Source: Ophiura sarsii (Eukaryota > Echinodermata > Ophiuroidea > Amphilepidida > Ophiuridae). Taken from it: 64,000 nucleotides of DNA. The notes below the pieces were generated by a model. The model saw nothing but the letters and a program-made list of their open reading frames with translations, was not told the DNA's origin and did no database searches. The stretch is taken from contig CM069442.1 of the NCBI GenBank assembly GCA_035610835.1, positions 31,573,798-31,637,797 on the forward strand, read 5' to 3'. Positions 45,074-56,900 of the stretch are shown one piece after another. How positions within the stretch are numbered: position 1 is the first letter of the stretch; every line of letters begins with the position of its first letter. Made by a program: the position numbers and the translations under genes.

Positions 45074-45646
45074 TTTTCTATGTTATGTTGCCTCTAACAA
45101 CGAGGTGCTTCTTATCGATACATAGGCCGTCACACAATAAGCTATAGAGTGTAATTCTCTTTCCCTGAGTGTATAATAAAATACAGTTTAATCACACACG
45201 ACTAACATTCACAATGCACTTTGCATTTTATTATCCAATCAGAATATTAATCAAGTTATGTTTTTCTTGTTTTTAGTTAAAGAGAAATCAACATTATAGT
45301 CGATTCGCAGACATTGGCCGATTTTAGCGATATACCATTTCAGTAAAGAGGTAACAGAAGCAAAAGATGGGGAGGCACTCGAATGTAATCGTATATGCCA
45401 GGGTAATACCGTGGCTTCGTGTGCATGTACTACTGTGATCATGGTGATGTAGTCACCACTATGTACCTAGTGACAGGGAACTTGCGGTTGGATTATCGGC
45501 ATCACGATAAAGAAAATGTATTGTTAAATTGATAAAGGTATTCAGGTGGTCTCATAGCCAGAAATACTTAACGTAACGTTTATAATCCGTATCTTGGTTG
45601 ATATAACTGTTTTTCCATTTAATTAGGACAAATGGTTTTGTACCTA

Positions 45647-45922
45647 CAATCAAGGAAAAAAAGGTTGGCACACTTTGTCTTAATTACGGAAAAAACCCGC
45701 CCCTCTCCCCGGAGGCAATGTTGATCCGAGTCATATTATCAGAAGCCATGGTAGGTCCCCCAACATTGATTGATGGGGGATGGGGGAAGGATATAAGAAA
45801 GGGGGAGACTTTTGCTTTCTATTAAACAGTGCTATGTCCCAAGTCTGATCTCAATTGCGAGCACAGGGATATTTGTAATAAGTTGCGTCAAGTGTGCCAA
45901 CTATTATTTTCCTTGATTGTCT
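45647..45922. mobile_element. MITE family D, copy 1 (array unit 1)
   Basis: Ends 'CAATCAAGGAAAA' and 'TTTTCCTTGATTG', with 'GTTGGCACACTT'/'AAGTGTGCCAAC' inside. Interior has 'CCCCAACATTGATTGATGGG'. Copies at 48041-48316 and 50435-50709; relatives at 58738-58983 and 60832-61113. The outer flank here is TACCTA. Confidence 0.85.
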
Positions 45923-46228
45923 GAGCGAAATCCTAAATTCACCATCTGGGATTGGTTTTTTGGCTATAACTTTAGAACCAAATGCCCAATGCTAATGAGG
46001 TTTTGCACGATTATTGTAGGGTATATTGTCAACATTCCCAAAAAGTTACAAGTATCAATTACGTCATTTAGGGATTGGTCAGTCAATACTTAGGCAACAT
46101 ATACGTCAAAACATGTTATTTTTACAATTTATTTTCATGGATGTGAAACAAAATGTTGAAGAACAATTAGAGTTCGTATATGTATTAATTGATTTCTAAT
46201 CAACATTTGATAGACGGCATATAAAGTC

Positions 46229-46640
46229 AGACAAAAGTGTATTAGGGACTGGCCATTAATTACTAAGGCTGTCTCTGTATGTTAAATGTGTGCGACTATA
46301 GGTCTATAATAGGCCTTGCAATTGTTATAGTTCATGCAAACATTACTATCTTCAGAAGATAGCAATTAATGACACGATGCCATGTTATGTTCCTAGCATT
46401 AAAATATATAATCATGGAAAATAATCATAATAACATTTATTTACAAAATAAATAAAGCCACATAAACAGAATGGCTAATACAAACAAAGATAGAAGAACG
46501 AAAAGTCACTTTGTGTATTAGGGACTGGTCATTATTTACTAACGCTGTCTCTGTATGTTAATTGTGTGCGACTATAGGTGTATAATAGGCCTTGTCATTG
46601 TTATAGTTCATGCAAACATTACTATCTTCAGAAGATGACA
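46229..46640. repeat. Direct repeat within the array unit, spacing about 287 bp
   Basis: 'GTATTAGGGACTGGCCATTA' (46229) and 'GTATTAGGGACTGGTCATTA' (46517) begin two near-identical stretches of about 120 bp ending 'ACTATCTTCAGAAGAT'. Repeated again 2394 bp on. Confidence 0.85.
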
Positions 46641-46814
46641 CGTTATGTTCTCAGCATTTAAATATGAAATTATGGAAAATAAATAAAGTCACCTATATCA
46701 AATAATGCGCCATGAAGACAAAACTCTAAGATAACGTGCCGATTATTTAAAAAATGGACTTTATGATCGTTTAGAAATAAGCTTAGAGGCACACACAAGA
46801 AGAAGAAAAATAGA

Positions 46815-46886
46815 AGCTTGGGCAAGGATTCGAACCTGGGGCCGCGGCGTGGAAGCCTCATATGTTAACCACTACACCAACCGGGC
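46815..46886 (-). repeat. tRNA-like segment (Pol III A and B boxes)
   Basis: Minus-strand 'GCCCGGTTGGTGTAGTGGTT' has an A-box-like core; 'GGTTCGAATCC' is a canonical B box. The acceptor ends do not pair well (GCCCGGT against CCCAAGC), so it is not a clear functional tRNA. A second copy lies at 49209-49280. Confidence 0.55.
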
Positions 46887-47378
46887 GTGTGTGCATGTTG
46901 TAATTGAATTATACGCTATCAATACACGTGCATTGTTATTGCAGCGGTGAACCATTGCAACGGTACACCATTACAACTCATCAAATTTCTCATTATTATG
47001 AAATGCAAAACTTTTTTTCTCAATGGATTAGTGTTTAGTGGACAATGTGAAACTCATAGGCTATCTTTTAGAAGAAATGAATCGCATCTTCGGTATGTTT
47101 CAACGGTTCACCCCTGCTGAAATAAAACATATATGACTATAGATCTATATTATTTCAGCAATGGTACACCGTTGAAAGGTAGGTATGCGGTGCTTAATCT
47201 TTGCTTAAAAAGGGTCTATACGAACGGTATTTGTCCTCTAATCCCTTATCCATTGAAAAATCAGTTCTGTATTTCGTAACAATGACACATTTAATGATTT
47301 CTTATGGTGAACCGATGACATTGCGATGACAATACACGAGCATTGATAGCGTATAATTCAGTTACAATATGCACACAC

Positions 47379-47450
47379 GCCCGGTTGGTGTAGTGGTTAA
47401 CATATGAGACTTGCACCCCGCTGTCCCGGGTTCGAATCCTTGTCTAAGCT
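47379..47450 (+). repeat. tRNA-like segment (Pol III A and B boxes), opposite orientation
   Basis: Plus-strand counterpart of 46815-46886: same first 33 bases, different middle, then 'CCGGGTTCGAATCC'. Second copy at 49773-49844. Confidence 0.55.
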
Positions 47451-48040
47451 TCTATTCGATAATGATTTTTTTGTTGCTTCTTTTTTCTAACAATCATGAT
47501 TTGCATTATTTGTTTTTAATCAGCACTATCATTGTGTCTTCTATTTCTTGAATAATCATAATGTCCTTGATTTTGGTACCGAAAGAGTGCAGATGTACTC
47601 ATTCTTATAAATGGGCGTAATGGCTTGACAACTTTGATTTATTGTCAAAACAAAACAGGCATATTTCATGTTGGGTCTATATTTTTAAGTTATATAGACA
47701 CTGGCATTAAGATATATAGATATAGATACTGGTCTTGAGATATATATAAACGACAGGAAGATGTTTTCTCAACGTTTAGCTGATGATATATGAGGTCGAG
47801 CATCCATCTGAATTTAAATAACTGGTCATGTCTATAGTTTCACTGCCATTTTAAGTGAAAAAATATACCTCCGTATTTAAAAGTGACCGGTCCCTAAAAG
47901 TACGTTGACGCATATTGTTTGAACACGTGACCAGTGTTATAACCTATCTGTCCTCCAAATCTGGTGAAGAAATCTTTGTTTAATCTCATGTTATAGCCAA
48001 AAGACTTAACACAGATGATTTTTTTAGCAAATGACTCAGA

Positions 48041-48316
48041 CAATCAAGGAAAAAAAGGTTGGCACACTTTGTCTTAATTACGGAAAAAACCCGCCCCTCT
48101 CCCCGGAGGCAATGTTGATCCGAGTCATATTATCAGAAGCCATGGTAGGTCCCCCAACATTGATTGATGGGGGATGGGGGAAGGATATAAGAAAGGGGGA
48201 GACTTTTGCTTTCTATTAAACAGTGCTATGTCCCAAGTCTGATCTCAATTGCGAGCACAGGGATATTTGTAATAAGTTGCGTCAAGTGTGCCAACTATTA
48301 TTTTCCTTGATTGTCT
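48041..48316. mobile_element. MITE family D, copy 2 (array unit 2)
   Basis: Same as 45647-45922. Both flanks here are of the inner type, CAGA on the left and TCTG on the right. Confidence 0.85.
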
Positions 48317-49204
48317 GAGCGAAATCCTAAATTCACCATCTGGGATTGGTTTTTTGGCTATAACTTTAGAACCAAATGCCCAATGCTAATGAGGTTTTGC
48401 ACGATTATTGTAGGGTATATTGTCAACATTCCCAAAAAGTTACAAGTATCAATTACGTCATTTAGGGATTGGTCAGTCAATACTTAGGCAACATATACGT
48501 CAAAACATGTTATTTTTACAATTTATTTTCATGGATGTGAAACAAAATGTTGAAGAACAATTAGAGTTCGTATATGTATTAATTGATTTCTAATCAACAT
48601 TTGATAGACGGCATATAAAGTCAGACAAAAGTGTATTAGGGACTGGCCATTAATTACTAAGGCTGTCTCTGTATGTTAAATGTGTGCGACTATAGGTCTA
48701 TAATAGGCCTTGCAATTGTTATAGTTCATGCAAACATTACTATCTTCAGAAGATAGCAATTAATGACACGATGCCATGTTATGTTCCTAGCATTAAAATA
48801 TATAATCATGGAAAATAATCATAATAACATTTATTTACAAAATAAATAAAGCCACATAAACAGAATGGCTAATACAAACAAAGATAGAAGAACGAAAAGT
48901 CACTTTGTGTATTAGGGACTGGTCATTATTTACTAACGCTGTCTCTGTATGTTAATTGTGTGCGACTATAGGTGTATAATAGGCCTTGTCATTGTTATAG
49001 TTCATGCAAACATTACTATCTTCAGAAGATGACACGTTATGTTCTCAGCATTTAAATATGAAATTATGGAAAATAAATAAAGTCACCTATATCAAATAAT
49101 GCGCCATGAAGACAAAACTCTAAGATAACGTGCCGATTATTTAAAAAATGGACTTTATGATCGTTTAGAAATAAGCTTAGAGGCACACACAAGAAGAAGA
49201 AAAA

Positions 49205-49848
49205 TAGAAGCTTGGGCAAGGATTCGAACCTGGGGCCGCGGCGTGGAAGCCTCATATGTTAACCACTACACCAACCGGGCGTGTGTGCATGTTGTAATTG
49301 AATTATACGCTATCAATACACGTGCATTGTTATTGCAGCGGTGAACCATTGCAACGGTACACCATTACAACTCATCAAATTTCTCATTATTATGAAATGC
49401 AAAACTTTTTTTCTCAATGGATTAGTGTTTAGTGGACAATGTGAAACTCATAGGCTATCTTTTAGAAGAAATGAATCGCATCTTCGGTATGTTTCAACGG
49501 TTCACCCCTGCTGAAATAAAACATATATGACTATAGATCTATATTATTTCAGCAATGGTACACCGTTGAAAGGTAGGTATGCGGTGCTTAATCTTTGCTT
49601 AAAAAGGGTCTATACGAACGGTATTTGTCCTCTAATCCCTTATCCATTGAAAAATCAGTTCTGTATTTCGTAACAATGACACATTTAATGATTTCTTATG
49701 GTGAACCGATGACATTGCGATGACAATACACGAGCATTGATAGCGTATAATTCAGTTACAATATGCACACACGCCCGGTTGGTGTAGTGGTTAACATATG
49801 AGACTTGCACCCCGCTGTCCCGGGTTCGAATCCTTGTCTAAGCTTCTA
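49205..49848. mobile_element. Long-TIR element with tRNA-like ends (array unit 2)
   Basis: Second copy of the 46811-47454 element, offset by 2394 bp. Confidence 0.7.
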
Positions 49849-50434
49849 TTCGATAATGATTTTTTTGTTGCTTCTTTTTTCTAACAATCATGATTTGCAT
49901 TATTTGTTTTTAATCAGCACTATCATTGTGTCTTCTATTTCTTGAATAATCATAATGTCCTTGATTTTGGTACCGAAAGAGTGCAGATGTACTCATTCTT
50001 ATAAATGGGCGTAATGGCTTGACAACTTTGATTTATTGTCAAAACAAAACAGGCATATTTCATGTTGGGTCTATATTTTTAAGTTATATAGACACTGGCA
50101 TTAAGATATATAGATATAGATACTGGTCTTGAGATATATATAAACGACAGGAAGATGTTTTCTCAACGTTTAGCTGATGATATATGAGGTCGAGCATCCA
50201 TCTGAATTTAAATAACTGGTCATGTCTATAGTTTCACTGCCATTTTAAGTGAAAAAATATACCTCCGTATTTAAAAGTGACCGGTCCCTAAAAGTACGTT
50301 GACGCATATTGTTTGAACACGTGACCAGTGTTATAACCTATCTGTCCTCCAAATCTGGTGAAGAAATCTTTGTTTAATCTCATGTTATAGCCAAAAGACT
50401 TAACACAGATGATTTTTTTAGCAAATGACTCAGA

Positions 50435-50709
50435 CAATCAAGGAAAAAAAGGTTGGCACACTTTGTCTTAATTACGGAAAAAACCCGCCCCTCTCCCCGG
50501 AGGCAATGTTGATCCGAGTCATATTATCAGAAGCCATGGTAGGTCCCCCAACATTGATTGATGGGGGATGGGGGAAGGATATAAGAAAGGGGGAGACTTT
50601 TGCTTTCTATTAAACAGTGCTATGTCCCAAGTCTGATCTCAATTGCGAGCACAGGGATATTTGTAATAAGTTGCGTCAAGTGTGCCAACTATTATTTTCC
50701 TTGATTGTA
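50435..50709. mobile_element. MITE family D, copy 3 (array end)
   Basis: Third copy. Left flank is the inner CAGA; right flank is TAGGTA, the mirror of the TACCTA outside copy 1. Confidence 0.85.
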
Positions 50710-51239
50710 GGTATATAAAAAAATGATTATTGAATTATTTTCCAGTTTATTCTCGCAAAAAAATACGTAGAGCTGTTATTTTCATTTTAATGTTGCCTTT
50801 ATTCCACGTGCATAATAAAAACGTAAAATAATAAAAAGTATCCACTAAATTATGAATAGGTAAAATGACATACATAATATTTTTCTTTCGAATCCTGTAA
50901 CGGTCGATGATGGTCGATTTGTTTTTATTGTGGTAACCGCTTCCAAAGGGATAACACATTTGAAGCTGCTGGATTAAGTTTTTGGTTGTCGTGATTGTAA
51001 AGCTATTTGATCAGCCCTATTCATAAAGCCACACTATCATGAATAGCATTTGATTATGGAGCGCAAATAATCATGATAATAACATCTATAAAAGTACCGC
51101 TGTTTCATCATTGGTCAAAATGGGTTCCTCTAACGCCCAATGGACGAGGTCCAAAATCGATACTGATGCGCCAGAGTTTATGAATCTACTATAGCAACCC
51201 CCCCCCCCCCCCACCCCCCATCTCCGAGTTACACATGCC

Positions 51240-51630
51240 TTAAAGGCATATTATCAGGGTATGTGATATTTTCCAGAGAGCGCCCTCTATTCATGATTTT
51301 TTTTAGAAAGAAGATTTTCTTGCAGATTTACATTTCTGATCATAAATCGTACATACATTCAAAGTTACAGAGCGATACGATTCCTGAGTACCTCAAAATC
51401 ATGATTTTAGAGTGAATTTAGAGTGAAAATATAAACTGTCATGTTATCCCGACAGTTTATTTTCACTCTAAAACCATGATTTTGAAGTAATTAAGAATCT
51501 TATCGCCCTGTAACTTGGAATGTATGTACGGTTTATGATCAGAAATGTAAATCTGCAAGAAAATCTGCTTTCAATTTTTTTTTCGATGTTGAGGGCGTTC
51601 CTGGGAAGATCACATAATATACCTTTTTAA
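51240..51630. mobile_element. Palindromic MITE with TTAA target
   Basis: TTAA-AGGCATATTAT on the left and ATAATATACCTTT-TTAA on the right. Long inner arms: 'CAGATTTACATTTCTGATCA' pairs with 'TGATCAGAAATGTAAATCTG', and 'TTTTAGAGTGAA' with 'TTCACTCTAAAA'. A diverged stretch before it (51000-51190), ending 'TTTATGAATCTACTATAGCA', is also found near 63040-63210. Confidence 0.8.
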
Positions 51631-52103
51631 AAACAGCTTCACACTCAAATGATGTGATCCCTATCCTGTAAATGTGATTGCTCCTTGGTTGATTAACTAA
51701 GTGTTAGGACTTGTTGCATCCTATGTCTTTTGATAAGTCAAGCAAAACGTCAATCGTTACGTTGGGGCTAAAGGTTAGGAACATGTCAGTATAGGGGTCA
51801 CTGAACTATACAAGGGTAAAATACTTAAGACATGCTCCGATTTTGATCAGACTAGTGTTGCATCGCATGTCTCATGTCAAAGTGTCTTGGTCTTCGACCA
51901 GAGCGATATCTAGTTAATGTTGGCATCCGAACTCTGCAAATATACTTTGCATTGATTCTAATGCATAATGTGAAAACATTGTAATGAATAACTAACATTT
52001 TCTCTCAACATTTATCAAATGGTACATTTTTACATTCTTAATTTGGATAATAAACTCACATCAAATTTAAACATTTCCTCTCGTTTTTCTAACACTTTTA
52101 ATA

Positions 52104-52685
52104 TACACCTAGCACATAAAGTCCCTGACCAGGTGCTTTTGAGGTACCAAAAATCTGAGATAAACATTGAATGAGCAAATTTCTTCTCCGCAGTTTGATA
52201 CCTCATTCAACAAAACCGAATGGATACTTTTAAAGTTATGGCGATTTCAATGACCGCGCATGCAACAGAAAAGTTGCACTAGGTATAGGAAATCATTGAT
52301 TTGTATGTGATTACGCACTGAAAAAAGTCACAGCTAATCAGCTAAGACTTGTATTCTTCACAGCCAGATACACCCTTTGTCCCGCACATTGCGGTTATCA
52401 CTCCAGACCCATTCATCCGTCTCGTTCAGATAGCACACAGTTATGACAGTAATCACACACAAATCAATGATTCCTATACCTAGTGCAACTTTTCTGTTGC
52501 ATGCGCGGTCATTGAAATCGCCATAACTTTAAAAGTATCCATTCGATTTTGTTGAATGAGGTATCAAACTGCGTAAAAGAAATTTGCTCATTTAATGTAT
52601 ATCTCAGATTTTTTGTATCGATTATATATTTTTGAATTAGCGAACCTCAAAGCACCTGGTCAGGGACTTTATGTGCTAGGTGTAT
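52104..52685. mobile_element. Fold-back element, arms over 200 bp
   Basis: 'TACACCTAGCACATAAAGTC' and 'GACTTTATGTGCTAGGTGTA' are perfect ends. The arms also pair through 'GCGATTTCAATGACCGCGCA' and 'TGCGCGGTCATTGAAATCGC'. Loop about 52310-52450. Confidence 0.9.
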
Positions 52686-52980
52686 AGTTCGTAGAACAAA
52701 TCAATAGTTCAATCCCATAGGGGCTGAATATTCATATCTATGCACTTTATTATTTCATAAAATGTCTAACACATGTAAAATGCAACAGTATTTTGTTATT
52801 GTGTTTGTTGAATGTGAATCCACACAAGTCGTTTTCGAGATACTGATCGAGCCCAAACTACACGCAATAGAATATGCCACTGAATGTTTACAAAGACAAT
52901 ATTTCACACCGTAACAATTTTGTCTTCTTAAATCTGCTACAACAGAGCAAGGCTATAGCTTATGCCCTAATACGCTCGTA

Positions 52981-53448
52981 TATAAACTGCTCACAAAAAG
53001 TATCGAAACACTTAGAAATGATCCAATATATAACGGCTCGAAAGGGAATGCATTTATCGAAGCAAATAACCAAGTGCATCATTTTGTTCTGCGTATTCTG
53101 ACACCTCGATCGATGAGATACGATGTTGCGGAGCGGAGTTATTGTCATTTCAATGGTCGTGGGTCCAGTTTCAAAAGTGACAATCATCCTATAGAAAGGG
53201 GTTTGCATTACTGTTTAGAATGATCAGATTCGTGCTTTTCAATAGGGATTAGTGTCACTTTTGAAACTGGACCCACGATCATTGAAATGACAATAACTCC
53301 GCTCCGCAACATCGTATCTCAACGATCGAGGTGTCAAAATACGCAGAACAAAATTATGGTTATATGCTTCGATTAATGCATACCCTTTCGAGCCGTTATG
53401 TATTGGATCATTTCTAAGTGTTTCGATACTTTTTGTGAGCAGTTTATA
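52981..53448. mobile_element. Fold-back element family E, copy 1
   Basis: 'TATAAACTGCTCACAAAAAG' and 'CTTTTTGTGAGCAGTTTATA' are perfect ends. Arms pair over about 200 bp, including 'TATCGAAACACTTAGAAATG' and 'TTTGAAACTGGACCCACG'. A second copy lies at 59608-60290. Open frames here are mirror shadows. Confidence 0.9.
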
Positions 53449-53765
53449 TAGTATGTAGAGTGTAGACAGCGCACATGATGGTCCAGTTCCCGCGATACGA
53501 CTAACAAGATAGCCTTGTTTGAGAGTACAAACGGACCCAAATAATGCCAAAATACAAACATTTGCATGTTTGCATTTTGTCAAGTTATATAACGATTTTA
53601 CTGCGGGTCACACCGTTAATTCCGATTTCTGGGCAATTAACATGATATTAACTGCGTAAAGTATGAACTTTAAATAGGTTTACTTTGTAATTCCAAATAC
53701 CGTAATCATGGTAATAGTAGCAATTTTGCCACAAAGATAGCTGTCTCAATATCTCGCCCATACCA

Positions 53766-53960
53766 TTATTTGAGTGTATGCCACTGTGTCACCGAACTGC
53801 GTGGGGATGCTAGCATCGCATTCCAATGCGCCGAGGGTTTCCCGCTACAGATAATGTCGCCTCCGACAACACATCTGCCAAGAATTCGATGAGCCCATTT
53901 CAGGTGGTTTACACGGAGACAGATGGCAAAAACAATGCAGCTCATGTCCAGTGCGTCATT
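53766..53960 (-). CDS. Synaptotagmin exon 4: end of C2B
   Basis: Residues 461-524 and stop TAA. 'RILGRCVVGGD', 'HWNAMLASPRSSVTQWHTLK' is the classic C2B end. Acceptor TCTGTTGTAG, phase 0. Loop 3 has no Asp. No clear polyadenylation signal was fixed downstream. Confidence 0.94.
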   Translation of the reverse strand, partial: NDALDMSCIVFAICLRVNHLKWAHRILGRCVVGGDIICSGKPSAHWNAMLASPRSSVTQWHTLK

Positions 53961-56900
53961 CTACAACAGATACGATACAATTTTGAAGAAAAAACAATGA
54001 AAAGCTTCCAAAAACTGAGCGAAACGAAAGATGTTTAAAGGACTAGTTAGGGCAAAGGGAAGAGGGACACGTCTAAGCGTTACTCACAAATTGCAGGTTT
54101 GAACAAATATGAAACCGATCATTATTGAACGTTGAAACAATATATTGTTTAAACTTTATAAAAAACATATACAAGACGTCACATGCAAACAAAAAGTTAG
54201 ATGAGTGCATAAAAAATGATATGAATGGAGTTAAACAATGTAATTGGTAAAAAAGCTTCACAACACAAATATCAAACAATAAGGCCCATGCTTCAACTTA
54301 CAAAGCAAGAACATGGACTGATTCGAACGCATTACCTTCCGAATAAAACAACGATAAACATGCGGCGAATTCATTGTTTATTTCTTGATGAAGCTGTATG
54401 TATATGTAAAGTAATATCGAATTTTCTTTGAAAAAATTACTGCAAAATTCAAAATGTGGAATGTTACCTTCAATTCCATAGCAAATGATTGGTTAAACAC
54501 CGGATTGAGGTCTTTCCGCACGGCAACAGTCTGTTTCGTTTTAATCTGCTTACCCCCTTTAACGATAGTCACTTTGACGTAGATCCCAAGAGCTATCGAT
54601 CAAAATAAATGGAGGCAAAAGTTTAACGAAAGCTATATATTGCAACGGTTGTTGGATTTTTTAAACTCCAACAGTTTTGTGTATCGGACCCAGACAGCAT
54701 GAAACCCCATTTGTAAAATGTCAGTACATGTCTGGACATCATGATATCCCATATATGATCCCATATGTGTTTCATAAGGTTCAGGAGTTTACAGTAACCT
54801 TGTCCTGCATGGCTTAACGCCTATCAGGCATTATAATTTAACACAATTACCATCTTTCACCAGGGTGTTCAGATTTCAAATGGAGTCGCCCATGCAGCGC
54901 AGGTCACCCCATTTAGAACAGGTAGCATTGACTAGTACTGTTGATGTCTGTACAGCACCAAACGCCAAGAAGGACTAAAATGGGATATGATGGGTCTGGG
55001 TGTGTTAGGGTTAGCACAGCATGATCATAATAATGGCGAATAGGGGACGAAAACAAACCCGTCTTTTACGGGCACGACCAACCAAACCTATGGTGGTTTT
55101 TTGTTAGAAATCTGGGCGAAAGTATTCACGTGCAGATAAATACCGAACTATAGTTCCTAGTTCCGAAACATTTTATTTCCTTTTTTTTAAAATTAATTGT
55201 AAACAAAATGGCACCGCTTTCACATATATTTGTGATTTTTTTGTGACACTTATAAGAAAATATCCCGACCCAGCCTGAGAGGAACGTCGGCCAGTATATA
55301 GAACGTTGACGTTTGCGTTGACTTATTGCAGATATTCCCTTTTTTTAAATACGAATGAATGATGGTTGACGATGTAAATAGAAATCATGATTTATTTTTA
55401 TACAGAATTCTGTTTAAGCTTATTAAAACTGATTTTTAATGTCCTCTTGCATTTTGGTTGAGTTTAATCAATCGAAATATAAGTAATTTATTACAATATT
55501 TGCATTATATTATATTGTATAGATGGTGTGACCGGTGACGTAGTGCCCGGCAGTATGCGTGCGCACCTACAGGGAATGTTTTTTATTCACACTTGATTGA
55601 TCATTACTTACCATGCTTACGGTGTAATAGTGCAGTAGTCATGGTCTGCATCCCTAAGCACAATGAGAGACCAGTACTAAATCTGGTTGCCCGGCAGTAT
55701 GCGTACGCACCATAAGGGCATGTGCTTTTAAAATTGGCGCTCAGTGATGTGTGTTTTGCTTTTGAATAGTATGTATGCAGTAGTCATGGACTAGTACCTC
55801 TAGCATGTCTTTAGACCAGGCGCTAATCAGTTTGTAAACACTACTGATGTAAACAACGGTCACCTCATCTATATGGACTTATCTTAATAATAGCCTACCT
55901 GCCTCGTCAGACATTGTTGAACAAGACTCCAGTTGATCTGCCCCAGAACTTGATCCACTGTAGGGTACAATTACTGGAGATTCGGTAATTGATGTGCGCA
56001 GATGCCTTGCTTTTAAAACAACCACATTAAGACGTTCAGCGTTTGGCAGGTAGTTCAATGAGATGAGGACTTCTCCACGATTAGTGTCTACTGGTGGAAG
56101 CTGCAAAATTGAGAAATAAAAGACAAGGTCATGAACGTGAGATACCTGCATTTTCTCCATTCATGCACCTTCCAAACAATAAAAAGTATTAATAGAAAAA
56201 AATAACATAATTCCTAAAGAAAATTGGCCTGATATCAGCAGCGCAATAAGCGTTGTCGAAAAAAGCATTCCATATGATCCACTGTCTTAGCTCTTTTTTT
56301 GGGCTGCTTTCATTGTTGACTATATAAGCAAGGCCACGTGTAGGATTTACATCTAAATGGCGTGACCACTGGCCTGCCTAATCTGGGAATTGGAAAATGC
56401 AATGACCGGTCAAGAGCTAATTCGCCGGTATTCAAGTGATTAGACAGTGGAACATAATCATTTTTTTCTTAGCCTTTCCTGAGCACCGAGGGTCCCATAT
56501 ATTGTGGGCACTACTCTCAAATCATCGGGAAAGGGGCAGCCCAAATGATGATGATATGCAGAGACGTCTCTATGTTTTTCTTACAATAATTTGGTCTTGA
56601 AGAAGTCAGAGTTAATCCTGATGAAAGCTTGACAGTTTTAAACCCGACGGCGGACTCGTGTAGTTTCGATCAATTCTAGAATGTATACTAGTTAGGAGTT
56701 TGTCACTTGGGAGTCTCACTTGGGAGTTTTACAAGAATGCCTCGTGTCTAAGGGTATTTCTCAGGGTAATACTACTGATACAAAGTTTATGTTAGTGTGT
56801 GGATTTTGGAAACAGTGGGAATGGAAATACAAAAATCATAAAAATTATGAAGGAAAAAATGCATTGAGATATTTTCTTTGCATGTTGAATTGCACACGAG

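Larger units (their letters stand above)
46811..47454. mobile_element. Long-TIR element with tRNA-like ends (array unit 1)
   Basis: The two ends, about 120-130 bp each, are inverted near-copies. They run from 'TAGAAGCTTGGGCAAGGATT' through the tRNA-like segment to 'GCGTATAATTCA'-type sequence, mirrored to 'TAAGCTTCTA'. An inner stem pairs 'CAACGGTTCACC' (47100) with 'GGTACACCGTTG' (47166). A second copy lies at 49205-49848. Confidence 0.7.
45647..50709. repeat. Tandem array, period 2394 bp (two full units and a partial third)
   Basis: The segment starting 'CAATCAAGGAAAAAAAGG' recurs at 45647, 48041 and 50435, exactly 2394 bp apart each time. The two full units look identical wherever I compared them. 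The third stops after about 275 bp, at the end of the MITE that starts each unit. Units contain a MITE, an internal pair of direct repeats and a long-TIR element with tRNA-like ends. Confidence 0.95.

Noticed and set aside
47379..47450. Functional tRNA gene
   Set aside because: A and B boxes are good, but the acceptor stem does not pair and the segment sits inside a repeat.
48031..50613. Repeated 62-residue frames at 48031 and 50425
   Set aside because: They lie within MITE family D, which has no protein similarity; identical because the array units are identical.
52874..53583. Several frames on both strands
   Set aside because: They read the two arms of one palindromic element.
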